Assembly (NCBI GenBank): GCA_016722075.1
Contig: JADKGW010000001.1
Location: forward strand, 4,154,001-4,218,000
Direction: 5' to 3'
Length of the DNA: 64,000 nucleotides
Origin: Candidatus Kouleothrix ribensis
GTDB lineage: Bacteria; Chloroflexota; Chloroflexia; Chloroflexales; Roseiflexaceae
Shown here: positions 24,345 to 33,619 of the stretch, one piece after another
Layout of the letters: each line of letters begins with the position of its first letter
How positions within the stretch are numbered: position 1 is the stretch's first letter
Made by a program: the position numbers and the translations under genes
Notes under the pieces: generated by a model
Told to the model about the DNA's origin: nothing
What the model saw: the letters and a program-made list of their open reading frames with translations, nothing else
Database searches by the model: none

Positions 24345-27300
24345 TTAGCGACGTACGATTGGAACGAAGGTCAGCAGCGTGGCGGTGGTGGCGACCGGCT
24401 GCGGATCGAGTGGGCCGTAGATCTGTTCGCGGCCGCTGCGTTCGACTTCGACCAGCCAGTAGAATGCGTGCGCGAGCGGCTGCGGGTCGAGCAGGCGATA
24501 CACGCCACCGCCGCTGCCCTGTGATTGCAGCTGCGCGATCGGGGAGGCTGTGCTCAGGCGCTCGGTTGGGGCGCGCAGCACGCGGAAGTGCGCCGTGTTG
24601 ATCTCTTCGAGTGTGCGCCAGCTCAGCGCCACGGTGCCATCTTCGCCACGCTCGGCGCGCAGGTAGGCCAGCACAATGTCGGTGCTGCCGGGGTTGTGCA
24701 GGCCGATGTCGAGCGCGAGGTCGGCCGGGCTGGCGACGCTGATCGTGCCGATCGGCGTTGGTGGGGTGGTGTAGCGGTAGCCGCGCAGCAGGCCCACCTG
24801 GGTCGTGGCCGGCGCGAGCGCCACGGCGTAGCTGCCCATGCGCACGCCCTCGAACAGGTAGTGGCCGCTGAGATCGGTTGTTGTGGTGGCGAGCAGCGCG
24901 CCATTCGCGTCGATCAGCCGCATGGTCACGTCGCCCAGGCCGGCCTCGCCGGCCTCCTGCTGGCCGTCGCCGTCCTTGTCGTACCAGACGAAGTCGCCCA
25001 GCCGGCCGGCCAGCGGCGTGTCGATGTCGGTGCTGGTGTTATCGGCCGGGGTCGGGTCGGCGCCGGCGCTGCCGTCGTCGCTTACAACCACGGTGTTGGC
25101 GATCGGGCCGGCCGGCGCGGGCAGCGGGTTGGGCAGCCGCAGCGCGAACTGGCGCGTGGCAACCGCACCGGCGGCCAGGTCGCCGAGCGCCAGCGTGTAG
25201 CTGCCGTCGCTCTGGCCGGCCCACGCGCTCGATAGCACCACCGCGCCGGGCGGCGGGGACTCGCGCAGCAGCACGCCGGTGGCGGTGGTGGCGCCGGTGT
25301 TGCGCACGCTCAGGTCGTAGGTCAGCGTGTCGCCCGGCTGAGCTGTGGTCAGGTGGTCGGTTTTGAATACGCTCAGGTCGGGGCGTAGCACGGTGGTGTC
25401 GACCGTGCTGGTGTTATTGCCTGGCGCCGGGTCGGGTGTCGCCGGGCTATCGATCGTGGCGATATTCGTGCGCAGGGTTGTGGCGCCGGCGCCGGCCAGC
25501 TGGCCCACGACGGTGATACTGCCGCCGGTGCCGGCGTCGAGCGTGCCGAGCGCCCATGTCAGCGTGGTGCTGGTCACCTGGGTTGGCGCGGGGCTTGCGC
25601 TGGTAAAGCTGAAGCCGGCCGGCAGCACATCGACCACGCGCGCCTGGAGCGCCTGGCTCGGCCCGGCGTTGTGGTAGGTCAGCTGGTAGGACACCTGGCT
25701 GCCGCTGCGCACGGGCGCGGCCGGCCCGCGCTTGAGGATGGACAGGTCGGCGTTTGGCTGCACGGCCGAGATCGTGCTGCTCACGTCGTTGCCTGGGTCG
25801 CGGTCGGGGCTGGCCGGCGTATCGATCACCGCGACATTGGTGTACGTGGTGCCCGAGATCGCGCTGGTGGGCGCACGCAGCACGACACTGATGCTGCCGC
25901 GCGCGCCGCCGGCCAGGTCGCCCAGGCTCCAACGCAGGCCAGGGCCGGTAGGCGCCGGCCTGGCCGACACAAACGTGAGGCCACCTGGCAGCAGGTCGCG
26001 CAGCGTCGCATTGCGCGCGCTGGCCGGCCCGGCGTTGGCGTAATCGAGCGTGACGGTGAACGGTGCGCCGGCGATGATATACTGCGGCGCGCGCTTGATC
26101 ACCGATAGGTCGGCGGTCTCGATCGCGGTGGTGGCGCTGCTGGTGTTGTTGGCCGGCGCCGGGTCGTTGGTGCTGCTGCTGATCTGGGCCGTGTTGATCA
26201 GGCTGAGGCGCGGCAGCTCCTGGGCGAAGCGGCTGCGCGCCTGCACCGTGATGCTGCCCGCCTGGCCGGGCGCCAGGTCGCCGAGCGCCCAGGTCAGCAC
26301 ACTGCCGGCGCTACTGCGCGGGGCCGGGCCGGCCGACACAAATGTCAGCTCGGCGGGCAGCGTGTCGGTGAGAAGCGCACTACGCGCGACCGACGGGCCG
26401 TTGTTGCGGTACGAAAGGCTATACTGGATCAGGTCGCCGGCATCGGCACGCGCTGGCGCAGTCTTGAGCACCATTACATCGGCGCGCGCCAGCAGCAGCG
26501 TCGCGGCCGCGCTGGTGTTGTTGGCCGGGTCGCGGTCGCTGGTCGCTGTGCTGATCTGCGCGCGGTTGACCACAACCGTCGCATCGGGGGCGGCCGGGTC
26601 GCTGCGCAGCACCAGGCCAATGCTGCCGGACTGGCCATCGGCCAGTGTGCCGAGGTTCCAGCTCAGCAGGCTGCCGCTCACAGCCGCCGGCGCCGGGCTG
26701 GCCGACACAAACGTAATGCCGCTCGGCAGCGTATCGCTGAGGATGGTGCCAGCCGCCGGCGCCGGGCCATTGTTCTTATAGGCCAGCGTGGCGGTGAAGC
26801 TATCGCCGGCGGCCACCTGAGCCTGCGCCAGCTTGATCAGCTGGAGATCGCTGGTCCAGACCGCGCCGGGCACGCTGCTCTGGTTGTTGGCCAGGTCGGT
26901 CTCGGGCGTGGTAGTGGCGATTATGGCGGTGTTAGTGAAATCCTCGCGCGCGGTGCTGGTCTGTGCGACGCCGCTCACCCGCACCCGCCCGCTCGCGCCG
27001 GCCACCAGGTCGCCCAGGCTCAGCGCGAGCGTATTGCCAGTGCCGCTGCCAGCGCAGCCGCTGCTGCACTGCCACACCACATTTGCAATCTGCGCGGGCA
27101 CTGTGTCGTTGAGGGTCACGTTCCGCGCAGTGGCCGGCCCGGCGTTGGCGTAGTCGATGTCGTAGGCCACCGGCTGGCCCGACGCGACCGGGAAGCCGGT
27201 GGGGCTGCTCTTAGTCACACGCACGTCGGCGCGCTGCACGATCGTCGCAGTGCTGCTGGTATTGTCGCCAGGATCGTCGCCGGGTGTAGCTGTGCTGATG

Positions 27301-30188
27301 CCGGCCTGGTTGAGCGCCACCGAGCCACTAGCGGCCAGCGCGCTTGCTTGCGCCACCACGCTGATCGACCCGCGCTGGCCAGGCGCAAGTGTACCAAGCG
27401 CCCACGTGAGCGACTGCCCGGCCACGCCGGTGGGCGCGGGGCTAGCCGACACAAAGGTGAGATCGGCCGGCAGCGTATCGACCAGCGCCACGCTTGCAGC
27501 CGGCGCATCGCCGGCATTGCCGTATGCGAGCGTATAGATCAGCTGATCGCCGGCAGTGACAGTGGCCGGGCCAGTCTTCTGCACGAACACATTCGGCCGG
27601 ATGATCTGCGTCGTTATGGTGCTCGTGTTGTCGCCAGGGTCGTCGCTGGGGGTCGACGTGCTGATGATGGCGCGGTTGCTCAGGGTGGCCGGCGCGTTGG
27701 TGTCTACCTGCACACGCACGGTGATGATGCCGGCAGGCGCAGCGCCAGTCGGCGGCAGGCTGCCCAGGCTCCAGCTGAGCGCCTGCCCAACCACACTCGA
27801 CGGCGCAGGCGTGGCCGAGACAAACGTGAGGCCGGCCGGCAGCGTATCGGCCAGCCCAACCGCATCGGCGGTGGCCGCGCCATTGTTGCCGAAGGTGAGC
27901 GTGTAGTCGAACTGGCTGCCGGTCACGGCCGTAGCCGGGCCAGTCTTCTGCGCCCAGACGTTTGCGCCCATGCGCAGGCCCAGGTCGAGCGTCCGGTCGA
28001 TCGTGTCGGCGATTATTGCGAAGGGCGGGGTGCGCCAGCCGGTGCCGGCGTCGGCGTCGCTGTCGAGCGCATCGTTGCTGCCATTGTCGCGCGCGGTCGC
28101 ACTCACACCAGGAGGAGGGACGAATTCAATTTGGTAGTTGCCGGGGGTGATATCGATGAATTGGTAATCGCCGCTTGAATCCGTTAGGACAGTCTTATAG
28201 ACTGATCCATTTGCTAAATCTATCAAGCGAACCGAGACATTAGCAACACCCGGCTCACCTCCATCCTGAATCCCATTGGCATTCAGGTCGTTCCAGACCA
28301 AATCGCCCGCTTCGCCATTCGCCAAAACAGCGCTGATCACGCCAATATCAAACGTGGTTATAGAGGCATCGCGATACTGCGGCGGAACGGCGATCCGGTG
28401 CGAGATCTGGTCGGCATCACTATCAAGCGCATCGTCGCCGCCGCGGTTTTGCGGCGCGATCACGTAATTGAACAGCACCTGGCCGGCACTAAAGTTGCTG
28501 GCGGCGACCTCGATCGCATAATCGCGGCCAGGGATTACCGCAAACAGGTAGCTACCATCGGCCCCGGTTGTTGCCTGGGCAACGAGCGCACCGGAAGCAT
28601 CGAGCAAGTTCAGCAGCACCCCACCAATCCCAGCTTCGCCGGCGTCCTGGATGCCATTACCGTTCGCATCGCGCCAGATCCGATCGCCAATATACGCAGC
28701 AGTGCAGAGATTTTCGAGATCGCCAAGCGTTGATGATTTCCAGAGATCACCACCAGGGAAGATCTCTACAGCCGCCTGCCGATCGTAGGAATCGGGCCTC
28801 AGGTTATACCAGTTTGCGCCGGCGGTGCCGCCCTGGAGCGGCGCAATGACGGTGCCGACGACCTGCTCGACCATGGCCGATCCACTGCCGGCCAGCGTGA
28901 GCGCCAGCGCGCCCATAAAGTTCTCGACGTGTGCGGTCGATGTAGATGTGCCGACGTAGCTATCGTGAAAGAAATCCGACGGCGTCGCTACACTGCGAGT
29001 TTGCAACTGCCACACACCGCCAACATTGCGGTACACCAGCACGTCGCCCTGCTCTTGCACACGCCACCACTGGTCACCCTGATCGGCCTGATAGACATCG
29101 CCATTTCGATCACGCAGGCCTACCAGCAGCATCGATCCATCGCGCGACCACTGGAGGTCGGCGACGATCGGCATAGGCCAGAGTGCATTCTTGCCGGTGG
29201 GCGTCCAGGCATGCCAGGCCGCCTGGCCGGCATTGGCGCCGTCATTGAAGCGCGAGGCCATCGCCGCATGGTTGAGCGGCTGGGTTAGCAGCGTCAGTTG
29301 GCCACCGGTCACTGGATTGATTCCGATGACATAGGCGGTTGGGTAGACATTATTCGGCGAGCGCTCGCCGCTGTCGACCAGCCCGACATATACGAGTGGC
29401 TGGGTATTGTTGAGCGTCGGCTGGAATTCAAGCGCAAACGGGCGCAGATCGGCCTGTACTGCCGGGTCGCTACTGAGCGCGGAAAGGTTGATCGCTAACG
29501 GGGCGAGCCGGCTGCCAGTGCGCAGATCGTAGCGCTCGATCTGGCGCGTATCGAGGTTGAGCGCATACAACGTCGTGCCGCTTGGCCCGATCTCTAGATC
29601 GCCCAGGCTCGATTTGCCAACCCAGGTGGCGATCTGATCGTCGTTTGGGTCGCCTGTAGCGTGGCGATTGGTGGTGCCAGGCACGACAGCAAACAGGCTG
29701 GTAGCGCCGGTAGTGACGTTATACTGGTAGATCGCCCCGGCACCATCCGGGCCATAGTTGGTCATGCGCCGGGCAAATGCGCCGACAAGTAGGCGCCGCA
29801 CGCCGCTGACGCTGCCATCATCGTAGGCCATACCATACACCGACCCGACCTGACCAAGGTTGGCTAGTGGTGTCTTGCCGCCGGTGTTGAAGCGCACCAG
29901 CGCAGTATCGCTGCTCGCTACCGGGAATGTATCGTTGCCATTCGAGTCTGAGTCGCGCACCAGTGTATTCGCAAAACACGAGGTCACCAGCTGGTCGGGC
30001 GACTCGAGGCAGGGCACTGCGCTGCCGAAATTGCCGGCGTCGGCGATCTGTGCTGATGCGATCGAAGCATCGATCGCCGGTGCAAGTGGCCGTGGTAGGA
30101 ATATGGGGGCAGCACCTGGGATGCTGCTCACCAGAATAACGATCGCGCTCAGCGCAAGCACGACCCAGCGCGGGCGAACAAACGACAT
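24345..30188 (-). CDS. Giant DUF11/SdrD-type surface protein
   Basis: A 1947-residue protein, the first gene of the block. A signal sequence (about 8-30) precedes a propeller-like N-terminal domain of about 450 residues. Two SdrD B-like domains (near 503-590 and 628-728, opening GDRIWRDANGNGIQDAGE and GDLVWNDLNANGIQDGGE, Ca2+-binding-type loops) are followed by eight DUF11 repeats of about 122 residues (near 741, 866, 988, 1113, 1234, 1358, 1481 and 1604), a third SdrD B-like domain (near 1731) and a C-terminal domain (about 1830-1947). DUF11 repeats show K..P..A..GD...Y.L.Y.N.G. GGAGGA lies just before the ATG at 30188. It is probably a long adhesin or stalk. No LPXTG or type 9 signal is obvious at the end. 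Confidence 0.85.
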   Translation of the reverse strand: MSFVRPRWVVLALSAIVILVSSIPGAAPIFLPRPLAPAIDASIASAQIADAGNFGSAVPCLESPDQLVTSCFANTLVRDSDSNGNDTFPVASSDTALVRFNTGGKTPLANLGQVGSVYGMAYDDGSVSGVRRLLVGAFARRMTNYGPDGAGAIYQYNVTTGATSLFAVVPGTTNRHATGDPNDDQIATWVGKSSLGDLEIGPSGTTLYALNLDTRQIERYDLRTGSRLAPLAINLSALSSDPAVQADLRPFALEFQPTLNNTQPLVYVGLVDSGERSPNNVYPTAYVIGINPVTGGQLTLLTQPLNHAAMASRFNDGANAGQAAWHAWTPTGKNALWPMPIVADLQWSRDGSMLLVGLRDRNGDVYQADQGDQWWRVQEQGDVLVYRNVGGVWQLQTRSVATPSDFFHDSYVGTSTSTAHVENFMGALALTLAGSGSAMVEQVVGTVIAPLQGGTAGANWYNLRPDSYDRQAAVEIFPGGDLWKSSTLGDLENLCTAAYIGDRIWRDANGNGIQDAGEAGIGGVLLNLLDASGALVAQATTGADGSYLFAVIPGRDYAIEVAASNFSAGQVLFNYVIAPQNRGGDDALDSDADQISHRIAVPPQYRDASITTFDIGVISAVLANGEAGDLVWNDLNANGIQDGGEPGVANVSVRLIDLANGSVYKTVLTDSSGDYQFIDITPGNYQIEFVPPPGVSATARDNGSNDALDSDADAGTGWRTPPFAIIADTIDRTLDLGLRMGANVWAQKTGPATAVTGSQFDYTLTFGNNGAATADAVGLADTLPAGLTFVSATPAPSSVVGQALSWSLGSLPPTGAAPAGIITVRVQVDTNAPATLSNRAIISTSTPSDDPGDNTSTITTQIIRPNVFVQKTGPATVTAGDQLIYTLAYGNAGDAPAASVALVDTLPADLTFVSASPAPTGVAGQSLTWALGTLAPGQRGSISVVAQASALAASGSVALNQAGISTATPGDDPGDNTSSTATIVQRADVRVTKSSPTGFPVASGQPVAYDIDYANAGPATARNVTLNDTVPAQIANVVWQCSSGCAGSGTGNTLALSLGDLVAGASGRVRVSGVAQTSTAREDFTNTAIIATTTPETDLANNQSSVPGAVWTSDLQLIKLAQAQVAAGDSFTATLAYKNNGPAPAAGTILSDTLPSGITFVSASPAPAAVSGSLLSWNLGTLADGQSGSIGLVLRSDPAAPDATVVVNRAQISTATSDRDPANNTSAAATLLLARADVMVLKTAPARADAGDLIQYSLSYRNNGPSVARSALLTDTLPAELTFVSAGPAPRSSAGSVLTWALGDLAPGQAGSITVQARSRFAQELPRLSLINTAQISSSTNDPAPANNTSSATTAIETADLSVIKRAPQYIIAGAPFTVTLDYANAGPASARNATLRDLLPGGLTFVSARPAPTGPGLRWSLGDLAGGARGSISVVLRAPTSAISGTTYTNVAVIDTPASPDRDPGNDVSSTISAVQPNADLSILKRGPAAPVRSGSQVSYQLTYHNAGPSQALQARVVDVLPAGFSFTSASPAPTQVTSTTLTWALGTLDAGTGGSITVVGQLAGAGATTLRTNIATIDSPATPDPAPGNNTSTVDTTVLRPDLSVFKTDHLTTAQPGDTLTYDLSVRNTGATTATGVLLRESPPPGAVVLSSAWAGQSDGSYTLALGDLAAGAVATRQFALRLPNPLPAPAGPIANTVVVSDDGSAGADPTPADNTSTDIDTPLAGRLGDFVWYDKDGDGQQEAGEAGLGDVTMRLIDANGALLATTTTDLSGHYLFEGVRMGSYAVALAPATTQVGLLRGYRYTTPPTPIGTISVASPADLALDIGLHNPGSTDIVLAYLRAERGEDGTVALSWRTLEEINTAHFRVLRAPTERLSTASPIAQLQSQGSGGGVYRLLDPQPLAHAFYWLVEVERSGREQIYGPLDPQPVATTATLLTFVPIVRR

Positions 30189-30249
30189 GCATTCCTCCAA
30201 TGCTGGCATGAGTGAAACGACAATGGCCTGGAAGATTGTGAAAGCAGAC

Positions 30250-31548
30250 CTATCGCGCTACAACCGTTGCAGTAGTAGCCAGAATCCAGTTACCGATCGT
30301 GCGGCCTTGTGCAAGCCCATTTCGCCCATCGATCGGCCAGTGAATGCCGCCCACGACGCGCGAGTATGCGGCATCTTCAGCCAATTGGTGCAGCCGCGCG
30401 GCATCCTGCGGAAAATAGTGTGCCAGCACCGTGCTGGCCGCGCCGCTGACGGTAGCATGGCCCGATGGGTATGAGGGGAATGGTGGAGTATCGATCAACG
30501 ACAGCCACGCAGGCTCGCTCGCGCGCATCCACGTAATTGGCCGCGCGACCATGTAGGTGTATTTGCTGAACCAGCAGGCAATGAAGCTATCGTGCATGGT
30601 CACGGCGAGTGTTGCATACAGCGCCGCAGCCTGGCGGGGCGCAATGTGGTTCTGCTCGATCGCGTCACGTGCGATCTGGAGCCACAGCCCGGCTGGTGTG
30701 ACACTCCCGACCGGGGCAGCCCAGCGTAGCGCCAATGCTCGATCACTCGCACTTAGCCGCTGCTGCACGCCTAAGAATGCTGCGCGCTCGGCCACGAAAG
30801 CCGGGCTGTCCCAGGCCGGCGGCACAACCGCATTCATCTGCTTGGCCGACGGGAGCGCGATGGGCTGCACCTGGCCCCAACCAGGCTCGAGCGCCGACCA
30901 GAGATGCGGGGGGGTACGCTGCCATACACCCGGCGCCAGCATAGGGTCGCTAAACGCCGTGAACTGCTCAGCCCGATCGCGCTGTGCCCAGGCGATCACT
31001 CGCTCGGCCACTGCCTGGCCGATCAGCTGCCCCGCCGCGACACCTGCAGCTGTTGCCTGGCCGCGCCAGACGCCAACCCACCTGGCGTCGGCTGCGCGCT
31101 GCCGCACGAGATCGGCGCGCAGCGGGTGGCTGTAGCTCATAATCCGCTCGGCGGCGCCGGCCATCGCGGCATCGTCCGACACGTCAAGCCCGCGCGCACG
31201 TGCCATTTCAGCCAGCAGTACGGCATCATTGATGCCGGCCGCCAGCAAGGCATAGCAGCGCGCAGCGCGCGGCGGCGACACATATTCCAGTGCAACCAGA
31301 TCCATCTCGACACTGATCCAGCTGGTAGGTGCAATCTGCCAGACCGTGAGCGCATGTGCGCTTGGTGCTGGTAGCGGCGATTGCGATCCAACCATGCGCG
31401 GCAGATTGCGCAGCAGGCCGGCCGGATCGTGAACGAGCCACATGGGTGAATCGGGTATTGCGACAGGTGGCGCGCTGGGCCGGGCCATGCACGCGCTGAG
31501 CAACACAATCACGATAGAGATTAGCAGCAATTCGAACATGCGACGCAT
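30250..31548 (-). CDS. PAP2/vanadium-haloperoxidase-family lipoprotein
   Basis: A 432-residue exported protein. The lipobox LLSAC is near residue 20. The PAP2 signature is complete in the C-terminal half: K-x6-RP in KYTYMVARP (near 330), PSGH in SYPSGHA (near 360), and SR-x5-H-x3-D in SRVVGGIHWPID (near 396). These residues bind phosphate or vanadate in acid phosphatases and vanadium-dependent haloperoxidases; the all-helical form and length match bacterial vanadium-haloperoxidase-like proteins. The activity itself cannot be told apart by sequence alone. I chose the ATG at 31548: GGAGGA lies 9 bases before it, but touches the ATG at 31557. The gene precedes the giant surface protein gene by 61 bases on the same strand. 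Confidence 0.85.
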   Translation of the reverse strand: MRRMFELLLISIVIVLLSACMARPSAPPVAIPDSPMWLVHDPAGLLRNLPRMVGSQSPLPAPSAHALTVWQIAPTSWISVEMDLVALEYVSPPRAARCYALLAAGINDAVLLAEMARARGLDVSDDAAMAGAAERIMSYSHPLRADLVRQRAADARWVGVWRGQATAAGVAAGQLIGQAVAERVIAWAQRDRAEQFTAFSDPMLAPGVWQRTPPHLWSALEPGWGQVQPIALPSAKQMNAVVPPAWDSPAFVAERAAFLGVQQRLSASDRALALRWAAPVGSVTPAGLWLQIARDAIEQNHIAPRQAAALYATLAVTMHDSFIACWFSKYTYMVARPITWMRASEPAWLSLIDTPPFPSYPSGHATVSGAASTVLAHYFPQDAARLHQLAEDAAYSRVVGGIHWPIDGRNGLAQGRTIGNWILATTATVVAR

Positions 31549-31707
31549 CACCGGCATTCCTCCAGCATGTGAATACTTTCGTTAGGCCAACCATACTATC
31601 CACTAAGAGTACAATCTTCCTATTGAAATACCTGCATATGATCAATTTAACTATTTCAGCAGATCATTGCTGCACATGTATCAGCCGTTAGCTAAGGACA
31701 AGTCATC

Positions 31708-32256
31708 ATGAATTTTGCGCGTACAACCCTGCTGATCGTCGTAGCCGTATGCCTGTTGAGCCTGCGCGGCCACGCAGCGAGTAGCCCGTTGCCGTTTGAC
31801 GCGTATGTGCCCATGGCCAACAATGGCCGGCTGGCCGTGCCCCTGCCAACCCCAAGCCCTACCCCAGCTGACCCGCTGGTCGCGCGCCGTGAGGTAATTC
31901 GGCTGGTCAACGAGTACCGGGTTGCGAATGGCTGCCCGGCCGCACCCGAAAACCCAATTCTGATGGAGGCTGCGCAAGCGTGGAGCGACTATATGCAAGC
32001 GCATAACATCTTCGAACATAGCTCGGCACAATACCCGCAATGGTACACGAGTCGTGGTTATAGCTGGGATGCCCGCGAGAACCTTGCGTCCGGCCAGGAT
32101 ACTGCCCAGCAAGCGGTTCACGACTGGCAGGCATCGCCGAACCACAACCGCACGTTGCTATCGTGCTACTACGCCTCGACAGGAGCAACGTACGATCTCG
32201 GCGTTGGACTGAACGGCCGGCTCTGGACGCTGGCACTTGGCGAACGGCTGCCGTGA
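31708..32256 (+). CDS. CAP-domain (SCP/PR-1-like) secreted protein
   Basis: A 182-residue protein with a signal peptide (about 1-24, ending GHAAS), a short Pro-rich linker and a CAP domain (about 60-180). The four CAP motif residues are visible: H in AHNIFEHSS, E in RENLA, and a C-terminal H in SPNHNRTLL, with R..I..LVNEYR at the start. CAP proteins are secreted and often bind sterols or lipids or cations, or act as proteases or toxins in some lineages; bacterial roles are mostly unknown. AAGGA precedes the ATG by about 9 bases. The gene is divergent from the haloperoxidase-like gene. Confidence 0.85.
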   Translation: MNFARTTLLIVVAVCLLSLRGHAASSPLPFDAYVPMANNGRLAVPLPTPSPTPADPLVARREVIRLVNEYRVANGCPAAPENPILMEAAQAWSDYMQAHNIFEHSSAQYPQWYTSRGYSWDARENLASGQDTAQQAVHDWQASPNHNRTLLSCYYASTGATYDLGVGLNGRLWTLALGERLP

Positions 32257-32343
32257 TCGGCTGGTGCATGCGGTGTGTGCGCTTTACACACGCACACACC
32301 AAACCTGCGGCTGTAGGAAGCATGCCGGCGCGGAGAACCTGGA

Positions 32344-32751
32344 TCACATCGCCGACACGCTCCGTAGTGTCGAGCGCCACTGCTGCGATGCATCGAGCAC
32401 CCATGCCCCGGCGCTGCGATGCGCCGCCAGAAACAGCATGTCGTGCAGCTCGCACTCGGCCCTGAGCGGGTGGCAGATGATCGCCAGCTTGGGCACGCTA
32501 TGCACCAGCGGCCGGGCCGCGCCAACCTGCTGCGTCACCAGCACGATCGGCGCGGGCAGGCTGCGCAGCCACTCGGCGTAGCGCTTGGGGTCGTGCGATT
32601 TGCCGGCCGCCACCAGCCATGCATCGACTGCGACGCTCGGCGCCGATGCGCCAAAGCCAATCTCGACAATGCGCTGCGGCCGGCAGCGCTGGAGCGCATC
32701 GAGCCAGAACGAGCGCTCGGGGTGGGCAGCAATCCCAATTGTGTTCAGCAT
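32344..32751 (-). CDS. Unknown 135-residue protein
   Basis: A 135-residue soluble, mixed alpha/beta protein that I do not recognise. Hydrophobic strands (IVEIGFGASAP, PIVLVTQQVG, LAIICHPL) alternate with helices, as in a Rossmann-like fold, and the second strand with G-F-G-A could bind a nucleotide. No catalytic signature or membrane segment is visible. GAGGAG lies 4-5 bases before the ATG. The + strand next to it carries no better gene. Confidence 0.45.
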   Translation of the reverse strand: MLNTIGIAAHPERSFWLDALQRCRPQRIVEIGFGASAPSVAVDAWLVAAGKSHDPKRYAEWLRSLPAPIVLVTQQVGAARPLVHSVPKLAIICHPLRAECELHDMLFLAAHRSAGAWVLDASQQWRSTLRSVSAM

Positions 32752-32892
32752 TGGCTCCTCACGCGTTTCGATCTTATGAGCCTATTATAGGGAAACGACT
32801 GGCGCGTATACGTCGTTTGAGTCTCAGCTTTTATCGAAACGCCCCAGCGCCCAACCAGGACTGACGTACTATTGGCGGTCGTATGATGCGGG

Positions 32893-33552
32893 CTAGAATG
32901 GCTGCTCCAGCGCCTCAAGCAGCGTTGCCAGCCAGCGCTCGGCCGGGCAGCCAGGCGCAGGGCGCGCCAGCCCCAGCGCGGCGCATACCGCGTCGAGGCG
33001 CCGGAAGAAGGTCGCGCGCGACACATGCCACGCCGCAGCCACGTCGTGCAGCTTGGCGGCGCTACCAAGTGCAAGCAGCAGCCCACACAGATCCGGCCGC
33101 GGCTCGGGCAGCCCTGGTGCGCTAAGGCCAAACCAGAGCGGGCCGTGGCGCTGGTCGATCGGCCCGTGCTCGATGTGGTGCATGCACACCGGCAGGGTCA
33201 GCGGGTTAACCTGCTCGCTGATCACGGCCGCGATGGCCGGGCTACAGGCCAGCAGGCGCTGGTGTGCATACGCGCGCGCGCCCACAATCGCGATCGTGGG
33301 GATCGGCTGGCCGGCCTTCCAGCCATGCAGGCGCCCGCCCGCCAGGTTGTCGAGCACGCGCGCCAGCACAAGCGGGCGCAGGCCCAGTGTGTCGAGCAGG
33401 ATCGGCGGGCGCATCAACGGCAGCGCACCACTCTCTTGCACCAGCAGCGTGCGATGCGGCAGGCCGATCCGCTCGAGGATTGGCACAATCGCCGATTTCG
33501 GTGTCGTGACTACCGCTACACCAGCGGCACCACGACGCTCAGCCCATGTCAC
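32893..33552 (-). CDS. Putative DNA-binding protein with C-terminal helix-turn-helix
   Basis: A 219-residue protein. The first 150 residues are mixed alpha/beta and not recognised. The last 60 residues contain a helix-turn-helix-like segment (LHDVAAAWHVSRATFFRRLDAVCAALG) typical of a DNA-recognition helix with an S-R-A-T-F-F-R-R core. A metal or ligand might bind the CMHHIEHGPIDQRHG stretch in the middle. A transcription-regulatory role is likely; targets are unknown. The start is a GTG with GGAGGG about 9 bases before it. Confidence 0.5.
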   Translation of the reverse strand: MTWAERRGAAGVAVVTTPKSAIVPILERIGLPHRTLLVQESGALPLMRPPILLDTLGLRPLVLARVLDNLAGGRLHGWKAGQPIPTIAIVGARAYAHQRLLACSPAIAAVISEQVNPLTLPVCMHHIEHGPIDQRHGPLWFGLSAPGLPEPRPDLCGLLLALGSAAKLHDVAAAWHVSRATFFRRLDAVCAALGLARPAPGCPAERWLATLLEALEQPF

Positions 33553-33619
33553 AGCCAGAATTCCCTCCAGGCAACGCCAGCTTCGATCTGGTCGTTACAG
33601 CTATTTCTCGTTCCAGGCG

